Positions 52,114 to 61,004 of a stretch of DNA of 64,000 bases are shown one piece after another. The position numbers were made by a program, and so were the translations under genes. The stretch comes from CAYTIB01 sp964437725 (GTDB taxonomy: Bacteria > UBA8248 > JACPRG01 > G963555815). The DNA lies in assembly GCA_964437725.1 (NCBI GenBank), contig CAYTIB010000007.1, forward strand, positions 39,380 through 103,379, given 5' to 3'. The notes beneath the pieces are model-generated. The model searched no databases and was not told the DNA's origin. It was given only the letters and a program-made list of their open reading frames with translations. Every line of letters begins with the position of its first letter. Position 1 is the stretch's first letter.

Positions 52114-52334
52114 AATTTTCGAAGCAAACAGTTGAAGTCACGAAAACTACTTGGGAAGCAAGTTCAATATGCTTTGAAAAACCAACGATGGGAAGGGAAC
52201 CTGATACTCAACAAACGCTCCAAGAAAATCAATCAAAAGGGAGGAGCATAGCCCAATGCCTTAAACTTCAACGAAACTATCCTTGTTCCTTTTAAGAAGG
52301 TTATTATTAATTTAACGGATTTCCAGATTCCTCA

Positions 52335-52787
52335 TCAGTTGCAATTCTTCTGTCCGCCAAAATCGAAAAAAATCCAACAAACACCTACAGTGGCTAACAA
52401 AAGAAGTGAAACTCGGAATCCTATTGTCCACAAATTAATCGAAGGGAGCCATGTAGCCGGAGATAAGACAATAATCATAGAGGTTGTAACTGTGACGAAA
52501 AAAAGAATGAAGGCTAAAGATGTCAGGCGAAGATTTTGTCGCCTCCTAAGTATCCTAGCAACCCAACGAACAACCATAGACGTTCTACCTGAACTTGCTA
52601 ACAGGTTCAACAACATCTGTGCTCGAGAAACAATAACACTTGAATTCAAAATAGAGTTTGAAGGTTTCCCAGTTTCCTTCGTCACTCCTTCTCTCACATC
52701 TTCCGTATATTCGTGGGATAAGCGAAAGAGAATAGAACATTCCAGCCACTCTCTTCCTTTTTTAGTTGTCAAACTACTCCAAAACAT
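52335..52787 (-). CDS. Small membrane protein downstream of the DUF4330-like gene
   Basis: The frame is open to 52970, but the ATG at 52787, with AAGGA eight bases upstream, avoids the long overlap and gives a 150-residue protein that overlaps the preceding gene by only 14 bases. It has a soluble N-terminal part (about 1-80) and two hydrophobic segments (about 92-110 and 121-140). No known motif is visible. A plus-strand frame of 197 codons covers the same bases but has no neighbours or ribosome binding site and is treated as a shadow. Confidence 0.5.
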   Translation of the reverse strand: MFWSSLTTKKGREWLECSILFRLSHEYTEDVREGVTKETGKPSNSILNSSVIVSRAQMLLNLLASSGRTSMVVRWVARILRRRQNLRLTSLAFILFFVTVTTSMIIVLSPATWLPSINLWTIGFRVSLLLLATVGVCWIFFDFGGQKNCN

Positions 52788-53370
52788 ACTCAAGGTCCTT
52801 AACAGAGCGCTTAAAATCTTCCCGGGAGGGACGTCCAAGAATGATCTGCACGATCTCCCCTTTAAATGTATAGTTTGCACCCATAAATTGAAATTGGTCT
52901 CCCATTCGAATTTCGCGGCCTCGCATATCTGACAGTAAACCTTGCCAACTCCTACGTACCTCTCCTTCAAGCAAAATTAGATACCAACTCGGATGACCAG
53001 AAACACTTTCAATATAGGTAATTTTTCGTGGCCGATAATTGGGATCTGCCTGTAGCTCCAAATCCCCAACGGAAATAGTCTTGCGTAAAAGATTATTCAT
53101 CTTTACAAGGACAACAACACTCGCCTCTGTCCTTTCTGCTCCAATATCTACACCTTTCAACTCCTTTTTTAATTGATGACGAATTTCATGTCGAACACGC
53201 TCTTTGTAATTGGAGGAATATAGCTGAAATCCGAAATAAAAAAGGACAACCAGCAGAACAAGAACGATTAATGCCAAAAAATCAATAATGTTGATTCTTG
53301 AAAAGACACGACCTTTTTCATCTAGAAATGGCAATTTTTCTATCCCGTTACATGAAGAACAGAGACACAA
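52774..53370 (-). CDS. DUF4330-like single-pass membrane protein
   Basis: A 198-residue protein. The segment LPFLDEKGRVFSRINIIDFLAL, followed by a transmembrane helix (about 31-50), is the hallmark of DUF4330 proteins as I recall them; the rest is a beta-rich extracytoplasmic domain. The family's function is unknown. The frame starts at a TTG at 53370, and a TTG at codon 13 (53334), directly before PFLDEKGR, is equally plausible. It sits 11 bases downstream of a GT-C gene, so it belongs to the glycan operon. Confidence 0.65.
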   Translation of the reverse strand: MCLCSSCNGIEKLPFLDEKGRVFSRINIIDFLALIVLVLLVVLFYFGFQLYSSNYKERVRHEIRHQLKKELKGVDIGAERTEASVVVLVKMNNLLRKTISVGDLELQADPNYRPRKITYIESVSGHPSWYLILLEGEVRRSWQGLLSDMRGREIRMGDQFQFMGANYTFKGEIVQIILGRPSREDFKRSVKDLEYVLE

Positions 53371-53381
53371 CTATCGTCGCA

Positions 53382-54899
53382 TTAGTTCAAAACTTTTTTA
53401 TTCAGTTGCGACCAAACGGCAGATAACCCACCAGCTGCTAAAACAATGAACAAAGGTGTCAATAAGTCTCTATGGCGCACTAGCGTCCACACATTCGCAT
53501 CTAAAATGCTTATTGGAATGGATATGCCAATAAACAACACTAACAAAAGAATCCCCAACGGAGGAGAATTTATAATGCTACGTGCCAAACCCAAAAAAGC
53601 GAAAGGGATTAGCAGATACCCTAATAGCTGAATTACAACTGCTGCAATCTGTCTCTTACCCTCTAAGCAACAGGGAAAAGGAAGAAAAGCAAAGTGACTA
53701 ACACCCATAAAAACGCCTCCTAAAATACCCCATCTACCAGGCAAAGGCATTCCCATTTCCTTTTCAAGTTTTATCAACTTATCCGATTTTTCTCCAAACA
53801 AATGCAAGTGCACATCATAAGGATTCATACCGTAGCCTGCGGAGGAATAAAGTGCATATATGGAGGGGGGGAATATTTTGAAGTTAGACGATCCACCACC
53901 ACCTTCCCGACGAATATTAAATCTAACTACACGTGAAAGCAGGGTATCGAAAGTCGTTCTCGGTGCAGGCCAAGATGAAATGGAAATGGCAATGATTACA
54001 GCAGATAAACCAACCAAAATCCATCGCGAGAACCGCCAATATTTAATCCCGAACCAAATTAAAACAACAGAACCTATTAAAAACCCTAGAAATCCTCCCA
54101 TTCCCTCCTTAAGGATTTCCAAGGCGATGGTGGCCCCCACTAAGCCAATCAAACCTGACCAGTTCCCCGATAGCCAAAAAAGGAGGCAATAAATTATGAT
54201 AGAGAACAAGAGAATTTCTAAGGGATCCCGCAAAGCAGTTGAAGACCACATAATTAAAAAGGGGTTAAAAGCTATTAAAATCCCACCTATTTTCCCAGCT
54301 CTAACACTAAATAATTTCTTCCCGACGAAATAAACTACAACCGCCAAAAGACTTCCAAAAATTCCATTAATCCATTTTAAGGCTAAAGGAGCATAACCGA
54401 CTAAATGGTACAAAAAAGCTAGTCCATACGTGAACCACCCCGTCCCGTGAAATCCCTTCAAAGGTGGAACATGAAGACCTTCATACCTTGACATGAAATC
54501 TGCATAAACAACGTATTTCATTGAAGCCGGAAATTGACTCAGAAATAACTTGACGTCAGCAAAATCCATTTTCACTCCGGCAAAAACATTAGAAATATAC
54601 CATGCACCTGCAGAGTAACGCTCACCATCAGGGCCAAGGAAAGGTGAAAATTTCGCCTGAACAAAAAAAAGCTCATTGATGGTGCCAAACAAAAACCGTA
54701 TCCCAAAGGAAATCAAAAAGATTCCGACAATAAATTTACTATCCTCTACATTCCCAAATCGGAGGAGGAATCCAACAATGAAGAAGACCAAAGTAAGAAC
54801 AAGAAATGTTCCTGGGAGAAATGCCAAGACACTACTTATAATCAAAGCAAATAATATCCATTTCAAATCAATTCTCTTACCGATATTCAAAACAATCAA
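53382..54899 (-). CDS. GT-C membrane glycosyltransferase (GT39-like)
   Basis: A 505-residue protein with about eleven helices. The first periplasmic loop contains FSPFLGPDGERYSAGAWY (about 83-100) and the second GFHGTGWFTYGLAFLYH (about 149), typical of GT39-related enzymes. Near residue 220 lies WSSTALRDPLEILLFS, a segment common in bacterial GT-C proteins of exopolysaccharide loci. Translation probably starts with TTG behind AAGGA. Substrate unknown. Confidence 0.72.
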   Translation of the reverse strand: MIVLNIGKRIDLKWILFALIISSVLAFLPGTFLVLTLVFFIVGFLLRFGNVEDSKFIVGIFLISFGIRFLFGTINELFFVQAKFSPFLGPDGERYSAGAWYISNVFAGVKMDFADVKLFLSQFPASMKYVVYADFMSRYEGLHVPPLKGFHGTGWFTYGLAFLYHLVGYAPLALKWINGIFGSLLAVVVYFVGKKLFSVRAGKIGGILIAFNPFLIMWSSTALRDPLEILLFSIIIYCLLFWLSGNWSGLIGLVGATIALEILKEGMGGFLGFLIGSVVLIWFGIKYWRFSRWILVGLSAVIIAISISSWPAPRTTFDTLLSRVVRFNIRREGGGGSSNFKIFPPSIYALYSSAGYGMNPYDVHLHLFGEKSDKLIKLEKEMGMPLPGRWGILGGVFMGVSHFAFLPFPCCLEGKRQIAAVVIQLLGYLLIPFAFLGLARSIINSPPLGILLLVLFIGISIPISILDANVWTLVRHRDLLTPLFIVLAAGGLSAVWSQLNKKVLN

Positions 54900-55015
54900 T
54901 CCTTAAGTATTTCCAAGACCTATATTATCCCTTGGCTTAGAAAGAAATATAAAATTGCACAAATTTGACAACCGACCGCAAACCTTCTGGAAACAAATCT
55001 CTCCTTATCCATCAT

Positions 55016-56428
55016 TTAAGTTTCATCAAACTTTCGATGTTTTTGGCGGTTACAAAAAACCAACAAACCATTGGAGCCCAGAATCATACTAATCATCCAA
55101 AAGACATAACGGTATCTAAATATCGCCCCAGCATTAGTGACAACCAGGCCAAGCAACAAAGTGCCAAAAACAATAAAAAAGGCCACCAACCATATTTCCA
55201 TCCTTTTCCGTTCGTTCCAAATACAAAACAAGGCAAAGATGGAAACCAAGTACATAAACGCTGTCTCAAGTCCTGCCATAGCCCTACCCCAGAAACCTAC
55301 AAACTTACCCCGCTGGAACCACAAACTTGGAAAAGGTGACCCAAATCCGACTTGCATCGCACGGGGCAAATATCTAATAACATCCCTGGGATTCGCAAAT
55401 TTTACTCTGCCATCAACAGCGGAACCTGCTTCTGGATCGTAAAGTCTAAATCCCTCCCGCATATTCTCAAATCTCATCAGCCAACAACCCGGGCGAAAGA
55501 AATCACTAGAGAACTTCCGGCACTGATTCAAGTAAGTTGAATAGTTGACCAATTTCCCATCCAACAATTCACGCTTTTTCAACTTATCATGCGCGGCTGG
55601 GACGAAACGCGTACCGACAAATCCCAGGTTGTAAACTATCGAAACAAAAATGATCAGGGGCAAAAAAAGTTGCAAGAATCTATCCCACTGAAATTTCCTG
55701 TTGAAACCCATTCGGTATAAAAGAATCAACATACTTAGTACCCAGAAAATAATCGCTAACTCACCCATATAAAATCTGGTCCAAATTAGTATCAGAAAAC
55801 CGAAGACGGCAATAGCCATCCTCGTCCATCCTGATTTACTTGTATTGCCATTTCTGACAATCTCAATTAGTCCAAGCCAAAAAAGGAGCCATCCGCAAAT
55901 ATACAAAGGTTCCTTACCCATCTGTGTAGATTGAATAAGAAAAGTGGGAAGCAATCCCACCATAGCAGCAGATAACATTCCGACTTTGGAACCAAATAGA
56001 CATCTTCCCAATTGATAAATTAGCAACAGGAGCAGCATGTATACCCCTGTATTTAAAGGTACCAGGCTTAGCCTCGAATTACCGAAAAGATAGTAAAAGA
56101 CCGAAGATATTCTGATATGAACTTGAGCACTATCATCACCAACCGCCCACCACGAAGCTAGTTCATTCTTTTTTAGTAGTGAAGCCAACCTAGTAGCGCC
56201 CAATTGGTCCCCACGATTATCTGAGAGAGCATTCCAAGTCCCCATCCCATCGTGAAAATTCGGGAACCAACCTGCCCGAGATATGCCATAGAGACCAACT
56301 GTAAACAACACATGCACAAAACCCAGAAGTACAATTCCACAAATCACGGACCTGTTAACTGGTTGGCTTCGAAACAAAAACCATTTCCCATTTACCAATC
56401 TCAAGTAATTCGCTTGAACAAACTTCAT
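55016..56428 (-). CDS. Polytopic membrane protein, GT39-like
   Basis: A 470-residue protein with about ten helices. The N-terminal loop WFPNFHDGMGTWNALSD (about 55-71) has an acidic residue as in GT-C enzymes, and GLLPTFLIQSTQMGKEPLYI (about 157) resembles the equivalent loop of the protein at 53382. The ATG abuts the stop of the GT4 gene at 56429 with no spacing. It is one of five GT-C-like proteins in this locus. Confidence 0.68.
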   Translation of the reverse strand: MKFVQANYLRLVNGKWFLFRSQPVNRSVICGIVLLGFVHVLFTVGLYGISRAGWFPNFHDGMGTWNALSDNRGDQLGATRLASLLKKNELASWWAVGDDSAQVHIRISSVFYYLFGNSRLSLVPLNTGVYMLLLLLIYQLGRCLFGSKVGMLSAAMVGLLPTFLIQSTQMGKEPLYICGWLLFWLGLIEIVRNGNTSKSGWTRMAIAVFGFLILIWTRFYMGELAIIFWVLSMLILLYRMGFNRKFQWDRFLQLFLPLIIFVSIVYNLGFVGTRFVPAAHDKLKKRELLDGKLVNYSTYLNQCRKFSSDFFRPGCWLMRFENMREGFRLYDPEAGSAVDGRVKFANPRDVIRYLPRAMQVGFGSPFPSLWFQRGKFVGFWGRAMAGLETAFMYLVSIFALFCIWNERKRMEIWLVAFFIVFGTLLLGLVVTNAGAIFRYRYVFWMISMILGSNGLLVFCNRQKHRKFDET

Positions 56429-57655
56429 TTAAGCCTCTTTGCCAACGACAGGTTTCACTATTTTGAAAGAATCATCGGTATTTTTGGCCATTGCCCTTTT
56501 CAGTAGTGCAGCGAAATCTTCGGCAATTTGCGAGGTCTCATAACGGCTCTTGGCAAGAGAAGCAATGTTATCTTTTTCTGACAAAAGCTCAGAGCTACGG
56601 AGAACAGCATCAGCAAATCTATTCTCGTCCAAGGGGCTAAGAGCGCCATTCACACCCTCCTGGATAACAGCATCTGTAACTCCCGAAATCAAATGCACAA
56701 CGGCTGGAAGACCACACATTAGCCCCTCCAATATTGCCGTTGCCAAACCCTCAGAGGTCGACGCATGAACTAGCAGATCCGAAGCCCAGAGGTAACGCTC
56801 CACATCAGGATAATGCCCATCCAAAACATGCAGTCGATGGAGAAGGTCACGACTTTTAGCATCCAATAAAATTCCATCTAAGTATTCCTGATCCTGCAGC
56901 AAAACCGGACCAATCATAATTAGATGGTAATTGTCGGGTAAACGATCCAAGACTCCTACCAAGAACTTCTGATTCTTCCAGGGACAAATATGACCAACAG
57001 AAACCATCAACACAGCATCCGATTTAATACTTATCGAGAAGAGCCTTTCCCTTTCTCTGTATTTTTCTTCATCGGAAACGGGAAAAAACCTGTCTGCATC
57101 GACAGGATTAGAACGAACTTGCACACGGTCCCCAAGACCATAGCGGTTACAAGCCTCAGCTAAATAAGGGGATACCGGAACAATCAAAGAAGCCCACCTT
57201 AAGCTAGCTCGTATGAATGGACGAACCCAAGTCCGGTTATAAGGGTGCTCATTCATCGACGTCAATTCCCTTACCAAAGGGAGTCGGTTTCGATGAGCCC
57301 ACCAGCTTGCCGCCAGGGCCAACCAAGAATTTCCACAGGAGTGTACGACATCGAAGTCTCTTGGGTTCAATTTCCGAAAATGTCTGTCCGCCAAAAAGAA
57401 TTCTACGATAGCCCAAAATAAAGTTGGAAAGGCACGCACTATCTTCCATCTAATCTGACTTTGCCGTCGCACTCGCAATCGATAGATAGGAACGCCCCCA
57501 TCTTGACCTTTTCCTTCGACCTCATGGGATCCTGTCATCACACGAAGCGCCCAAGCGGGTTCTTTCCGCAACAGGTATCGGTAAATGCGCTTCATGCAAA
57601 GACCAACTCCCGTGTATTCCGGTGGATACCTTGATGTAACAAGAAGAATACGCAT
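56429..57655 (-). CDS. Glycosyltransferase family 4
   Basis: A 408-residue GT-B enzyme beginning MRILLVTSRYPPEYTGVG. The donor domain shows SVGHICPWKNQKFLV (about 225) and the EX7E-containing block HASTSEGLATAILEGLM (about 302). The ATG at 57655 is preferred, with AAGGG six bases upstream; the frame reaches a TTG at 57679. It is immediately followed by a GT-C-like gene. The enzyme likely adds a hexose to the lipid-linked glycan. Confidence 0.9.
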   Translation of the reverse strand: MRILLVTSRYPPEYTGVGLCMKRIYRYLLRKEPAWALRVMTGSHEVEGKGQDGGVPIYRLRVRRQSQIRWKIVRAFPTLFWAIVEFFLADRHFRKLNPRDFDVVHSCGNSWLALAASWWAHRNRLPLVRELTSMNEHPYNRTWVRPFIRASLRWASLIVPVSPYLAEACNRYGLGDRVQVRSNPVDADRFFPVSDEEKYRERERLFSISIKSDAVLMVSVGHICPWKNQKFLVGVLDRLPDNYHLIMIGPVLLQDQEYLDGILLDAKSRDLLHRLHVLDGHYPDVERYLWASDLLVHASTSEGLATAILEGLMCGLPAVVHLISGVTDAVIQEGVNGALSPLDENRFADAVLRSSELLSEKDNIASLAKSRYETSQIAEDFAALLKRAMAKNTDDSFKIVKPVVGKEA

Positions 57656-57794
57656 TGCATCCCTTCTTATTAGGAACAACTCCAGAGGAGAGGTCTCTTT
57701 TGAAAAAGAAAACTAGATTTCCAAAAATACCTTGCCAGTCTTTTCGAAATTACAGGAAATAAAAATTTTATTGGGGAAAAAGCATCCGCCCATA

Positions 57795-59429
57795 TTAAGA
57801 GTACGTATTGGTTTCTGGGAGCAAATAGGTTTTCATGAAAGCTTCATCTAACTTCATGGTTTTTTTCTCTAGTGCCTCTAAGAGAGCCGCCTCATCAAAT
57901 AAAGCCCGATTTTTTTCGTCTAGTTTGCCCGAAACAATGGTCGCCCGCTTTCCAAATTTCTCCAAACAATCTTCGAACCACGGCTCCCAACCCCCATTGA
58001 TGTAAATGATAGGCTTGTTAGTACAAAGAGCAGGTCCAATTGTTGTCGTAACCGTTAGATGGAAGATAAATGCATCGGCTTCATCCATCACCTGCTCAAA
58101 GGGTTCAACGATCACCCTCACGTTGGCAGGGAAACGATAATATTGCTTGACCATTAGTAACCCCTCCGGATGTCCTTTATAAAGAACCTCATACCCAGCC
58201 TTCACAAGTAGGTCAATAATCCTGAGCTCTAGATCTAACATTGTTAGGTCCGGAAGCTTGTTCCATTTAACATGTTCTCCTCGAAAGAACCCCCCCATTA
58301 CCATGACTCGCCGAATATGAGTTGTTGCCGGTTGCCTTCGATATCGTTTCCAAGTCGGCACAAGAGAGTCATCATTCACCGAAACCAATTTGACAGGATT
58401 TTTCAACGGCGGAGGGAAAAAATCGAGAGTCCTTTGAAACAGGGGGACATGGCTCGACTGGCCAACCACAAAGTGATCGCAGGCCGAAAACTCATATACT
58501 GAGTAATCTCTTAGGTATCGGCAGGTATCATATCCATGGCTGAAAGCTGTAACCATACCGCCCATCTCCCGGACAACTAATCCGACAATCTTCGAGTAGT
58601 AGTTCGCTCCGCTCACACCCAGGTAGTGGGTTACAGTGTCACTTTTCAAGGCATCTCTGACAAGAACCAAATCACGGGCTGTACGAGAGAGCATTGTGAT
58701 GGTTAAGCTCTTCAAATAATTTTGCATGGGCCGACCTACTAGTACATCATTGGCAAATCCAACCTCGATAAAACGCGAAACCACCTCTTCGGCTAGTTTC
58801 TCAATCCCCTGTTTGGTTTTTTCTGGAAGTACAGGCCTGCCTGACCGACCGAACCAGGTGGCTATTAGGCGAAGATCCACCCACTCCTTCAAGGAGCCCA
58901 TGAAACGTTCACCCAGTGGCCCTGGTCTATAAAGCGCCATCACCCTACCTTCACGATGATCTCCAAACCAACGGTTTGTTTTTCCAACGGCAAAATTATA
59001 TTTTAAAGAAAACAGGAAATTGGCCGGACGCGTAAGGCTGCGCTTCCACCAGGCTCGAGAGAACGGCTGCCGCCCAAATAGAAGTGGTCCAGGTAACGAT
59101 GTGTCTTCGAGTAATGGCCGATATAAAATCGACTCCTCACTGGCAACTGGTTTCAAACCCGCATCACGGATAATTCGGAGATTCTTCAGTGCGATTAAGA
59201 CCTGCCCAATCTCCCACGGGAGCATCACTCCTACACCTAAAAGCACTGAAAGCAATCTCGAGCCCTCATATGCTTTTATAATATCTTTGCAAGCCTCATT
59301 CAGATCTTCTGTCAAACGATTGTAGTCGTGAGGAGAAGTTGGCCAAAAAAAACCTTCCCCTTGCAAGTCACCACCCTCGTGTAGGGCTGCAGCTAGATCT
59401 AAAAACACTTTTTCCGGCAAATCACTCAA
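57795..59429 (-). CDS. Large GT-B-like protein of the glycan locus
   Basis: I do not recognise the first about 270 residues of this 544-residue protein. The C-terminal half has features of GT-B-fold surface-glycan enzymes (CDP-glycerol transferase or capsule KpsC/S type): a His-rich HGYDTCRYLRDY (about 305), VLYKGHPEG (about 422) and DAFIFHLTVTTTIGPALCTNKPIIYINGG (about 460) with its typical T-x-x-x-A-L region. The only in-frame start is a TTG at 59429, which overlaps the stop of a 39-codon frame as TTGA. It may transfer a sugar or phospho-polyol. Confidence 0.65.
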   Translation of the reverse strand: MSDLPEKVFLDLAAALHEGGDLQGEGFFWPTSPHDYNRLTEDLNEACKDIIKAYEGSRLLSVLLGVGVMLPWEIGQVLIALKNLRIIRDAGLKPVASEESILYRPLLEDTSLPGPLLFGRQPFSRAWWKRSLTRPANFLFSLKYNFAVGKTNRWFGDHREGRVMALYRPGPLGERFMGSLKEWVDLRLIATWFGRSGRPVLPEKTKQGIEKLAEEVVSRFIEVGFANDVLVGRPMQNYLKSLTITMLSRTARDLVLVRDALKSDTVTHYLGVSGANYYSKIVGLVVREMGGMVTAFSHGYDTCRYLRDYSVYEFSACDHFVVGQSSHVPLFQRTLDFFPPPLKNPVKLVSVNDDSLVPTWKRYRRQPATTHIRRVMVMGGFFRGEHVKWNKLPDLTMLDLELRIIDLLVKAGYEVLYKGHPEGLLMVKQYYRFPANVRVIVEPFEQVMDEADAFIFHLTVTTTIGPALCTNKPIIYINGGWEPWFEDCLEKFGKRATIVSGKLDEKNRALFDEAALLEALEKKTMKLDEAFMKTYLLPETNTYS

Positions 59430-59545
59430 CCTCGATTCTTGGTTTCATAATCTGATGGGTTTGGAGTTTGCTTTCCTACTACAAAAGGAATGAAATAACC
59501 TGTTAGCACAAGGAGTACAAAGAGTCCAAGTAGAAACAAGATCAA
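59426..59545 (-). CDS. Possible 39-residue single-pass membrane peptide
   Basis: The frame reads MILFLLGLFVLLVLTGYFIP followed by FVVGKQTPNPSDYETKNRG: one hydrophobic helix then a polar tail. Its stop TGA overlaps the TTG start of the next gene as TTGA, an arrangement used elsewhere in this window for coupled genes. The start would be TTG and the ribosome binding site is weak (AAGAAGA), so it could also be a non-coding leader. The rest of the 208-base gap (59430-59636) shows nothing else. Confidence 0.35.
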   Translation of the reverse strand: MILFLLGLFVLLVLTGYFIPFVVGKQTPNPSDYETKNRG

Positions 59546-59636
59546 TCTTCTTGCATATAAAATAAAGAGGGAAATCGTCGAAATTGAAAATCAGTGAAGA
59601 ACTATCGATCATTTCCATAAATAGAGTTGAATAGGA

Positions 59637-60368
59637 TCATGTTTTCTGGAAGTACACACCTGTCCAATCTACGTTGATCAATTCTGCTTGCACATCCTTA
59701 CGCCCGACAAATTCGTCAACTGCCTGTTTACATCCTTTCCAATAACCATAGTCATCAATCACAACAAATCCCCCCTCCACCACATTTCCATAAAGCTCTT
59801 CCAAGCAGAATTTCATGGAATCATACCAATCACAATCTAAGTGCAGGAGGGCAATCTTACCAATTCTGTTTTTGCTCGCAGGAAGCGTTTCAAAAAACCA
59901 ACCCTTGTTCAGATGGACTCGGTTCAAATCTAACCCGAACTTCAAAAACAACAGCTCTCGGACTTTTTTCTCTGAGCCATGAAGGCTTCCCTTGTCTAAT
60001 CGGCTCCCTTTATGAGACACATCGTTTCCTCCGGGTTCAGGCAAGCCTTCCCACGAATCAAAGAGCCAAACATTACGATTTTTATCTGATTTTGCAACTT
60101 CAGCGATAATTCCTGCACTGCCTCCATTGCAAACACCACACTCCACAAAGCTACCTTCTATATTATTTTTTAGTAAATTTGAGGCTAGAGCATGCAAATT
60201 TGATAGCCGCCTGTATGGAACCATTGTGTACGAAGACAACCTATAAAATAGCCAAAGTTTTTTAAAAGATAACCAATCCTGTGCGGGAATCGTCCTCAAA
60301 GACTGCAATCCATTATATGTTTTCAAGACAATGGGGGTTTTTTTCGCGATGGACTTAATAAATTTCAT
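59637..60368 (-). CDS. TylF/MycF-family O-methyltransferase
   Basis: A 243-residue SAM-dependent, metal-assisted sugar O-methyltransferase of the macrocin-methyltransferase family. It has SFVECGVCNGGSAGIIAEV (about 74), LFDSWEGLPEPGG (about 103), LLHLDCDWYDS (about 172) with metal-binding Asp residues and VIDDYGYWKGC (about 200). I chose the ATG at 60368; AAGGAG lies 13 bases upstream and the longer frame begins with TTG right after the previous stop. In this locus it probably methylates a hexose hydroxyl of the surface glycan. Confidence 0.88.
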   Translation of the reverse strand: MKFIKSIAKKTPIVLKTYNGLQSLRTIPAQDWLSFKKLWLFYRLSSYTMVPYRRLSNLHALASNLLKNNIEGSFVECGVCNGGSAGIIAEVAKSDKNRNVWLFDSWEGLPEPGGNDVSHKGSRLDKGSLHGSEKKVRELLFLKFGLDLNRVHLNKGWFFETLPASKNRIGKIALLHLDCDWYDSMKFCLEELYGNVVEGGFVVIDDYGYWKGCKQAVDEFVGRKDVQAELINVDWTGVYFQKT

Positions 60369-60416
60369 AATAGTCCACTGACTCCTTTTTGGGAAATCCT
60401 GCCTTGACCCATCCAA

Positions 60417-61004
60417 TCATTTCAAATTCTTATCGAGACATATCTCTTCGGAGGATTCGGACACCTCACGAGAAGACCTTGTGGCAATTGCCTTAGCAGG
60501 CACACCAGCTACAATTGTATCCGGTGGCACATCTTTAGTGACTACTGCTCCAGCAGCGATAATAGCTCCATCCCCTACGGTAACATCTTCGAGAATAACT
60601 GCGTGAGTCCCTATCCAGACATCATTGCCTATATGGACTTTTCCGAATTCGTTCGGTTGTAACCGCATTGGACTTCCTGTTTTATACCCGTGCTTATTGG
60701 CAATAATAACTACATGGGGGGCCATAATGCAGTATTCTCCGATATCTATTTTTCCGAATTCGCCCGCATAAAGATGACAAAACTCTCCCACCTGTGCCCT
60801 GTGACCCAACCTGATGTTTTCTCCATTTCGAAACCGAGCGGTATATGCAATCCGATGACTTTCTCCCTGAAGTATAAGCTTCTCACGTTGAGCTAAGCTC
60901 ATGACATCATAATCGTTCAGAATCCTTAGAAGGTGTCGTAGAAGACGGAACGATTTTGAAAACATTCTCTTCAAAGTTGCTAAATTGAAACCTCGTTCCT
61001 TCAT
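60417..61004 (-). CDS. Left-handed beta-helix (hexapeptide) O-acyltransferase
   Basis: A 195-residue protein of the NodL/maltose-O-acetyltransferase family. Hexapeptide repeats run from about residue 75 to 160 (GHRAQVGEFCHL, IDIGEYC, VHIGNDVWIGTHAVIL, VTVGDGAIIAAGAVV, DTIVAGVPAKAI) with the catalytic His in IIANKHGYKTG (about 100). The ATG at 61004 forms an ATGA overlap with the deacetylase stop (61001-61003) and has AGGGGG upstream; the longer frame to 61061 would overlap more. It probably acetylates a sugar of the same glycan. Confidence 0.9.
   Translation of the reverse strand: MKERGFNLATLKRMFSKSFRLLRHLLRILNDYDVMSLAQREKLILQGESHRIAYTARFRNGENIRLGHRAQVGEFCHLYAGEFGKIDIGEYCIMAPHVVIIANKHGYKTGSPMRLQPNEFGKVHIGNDVWIGTHAVILEDVTVGDGAIIAAGAVVTKDVPPDTIVAGVPAKAIATRSSREVSESSEEICLDKNLK

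Noticed and set aside
51999..52295. A plus-strand frame in the gap before 52335
   Set aside because: Overlaps the end of the minus-strand membrane protein gene and has no coding character.
52339..52932. A 197-codon plus-strand open frame
   Set aside because: Antisense to the two small minus-strand genes; no family features, no ribosome binding site and the only plus-strand frame in a uniform minus-strand operon.
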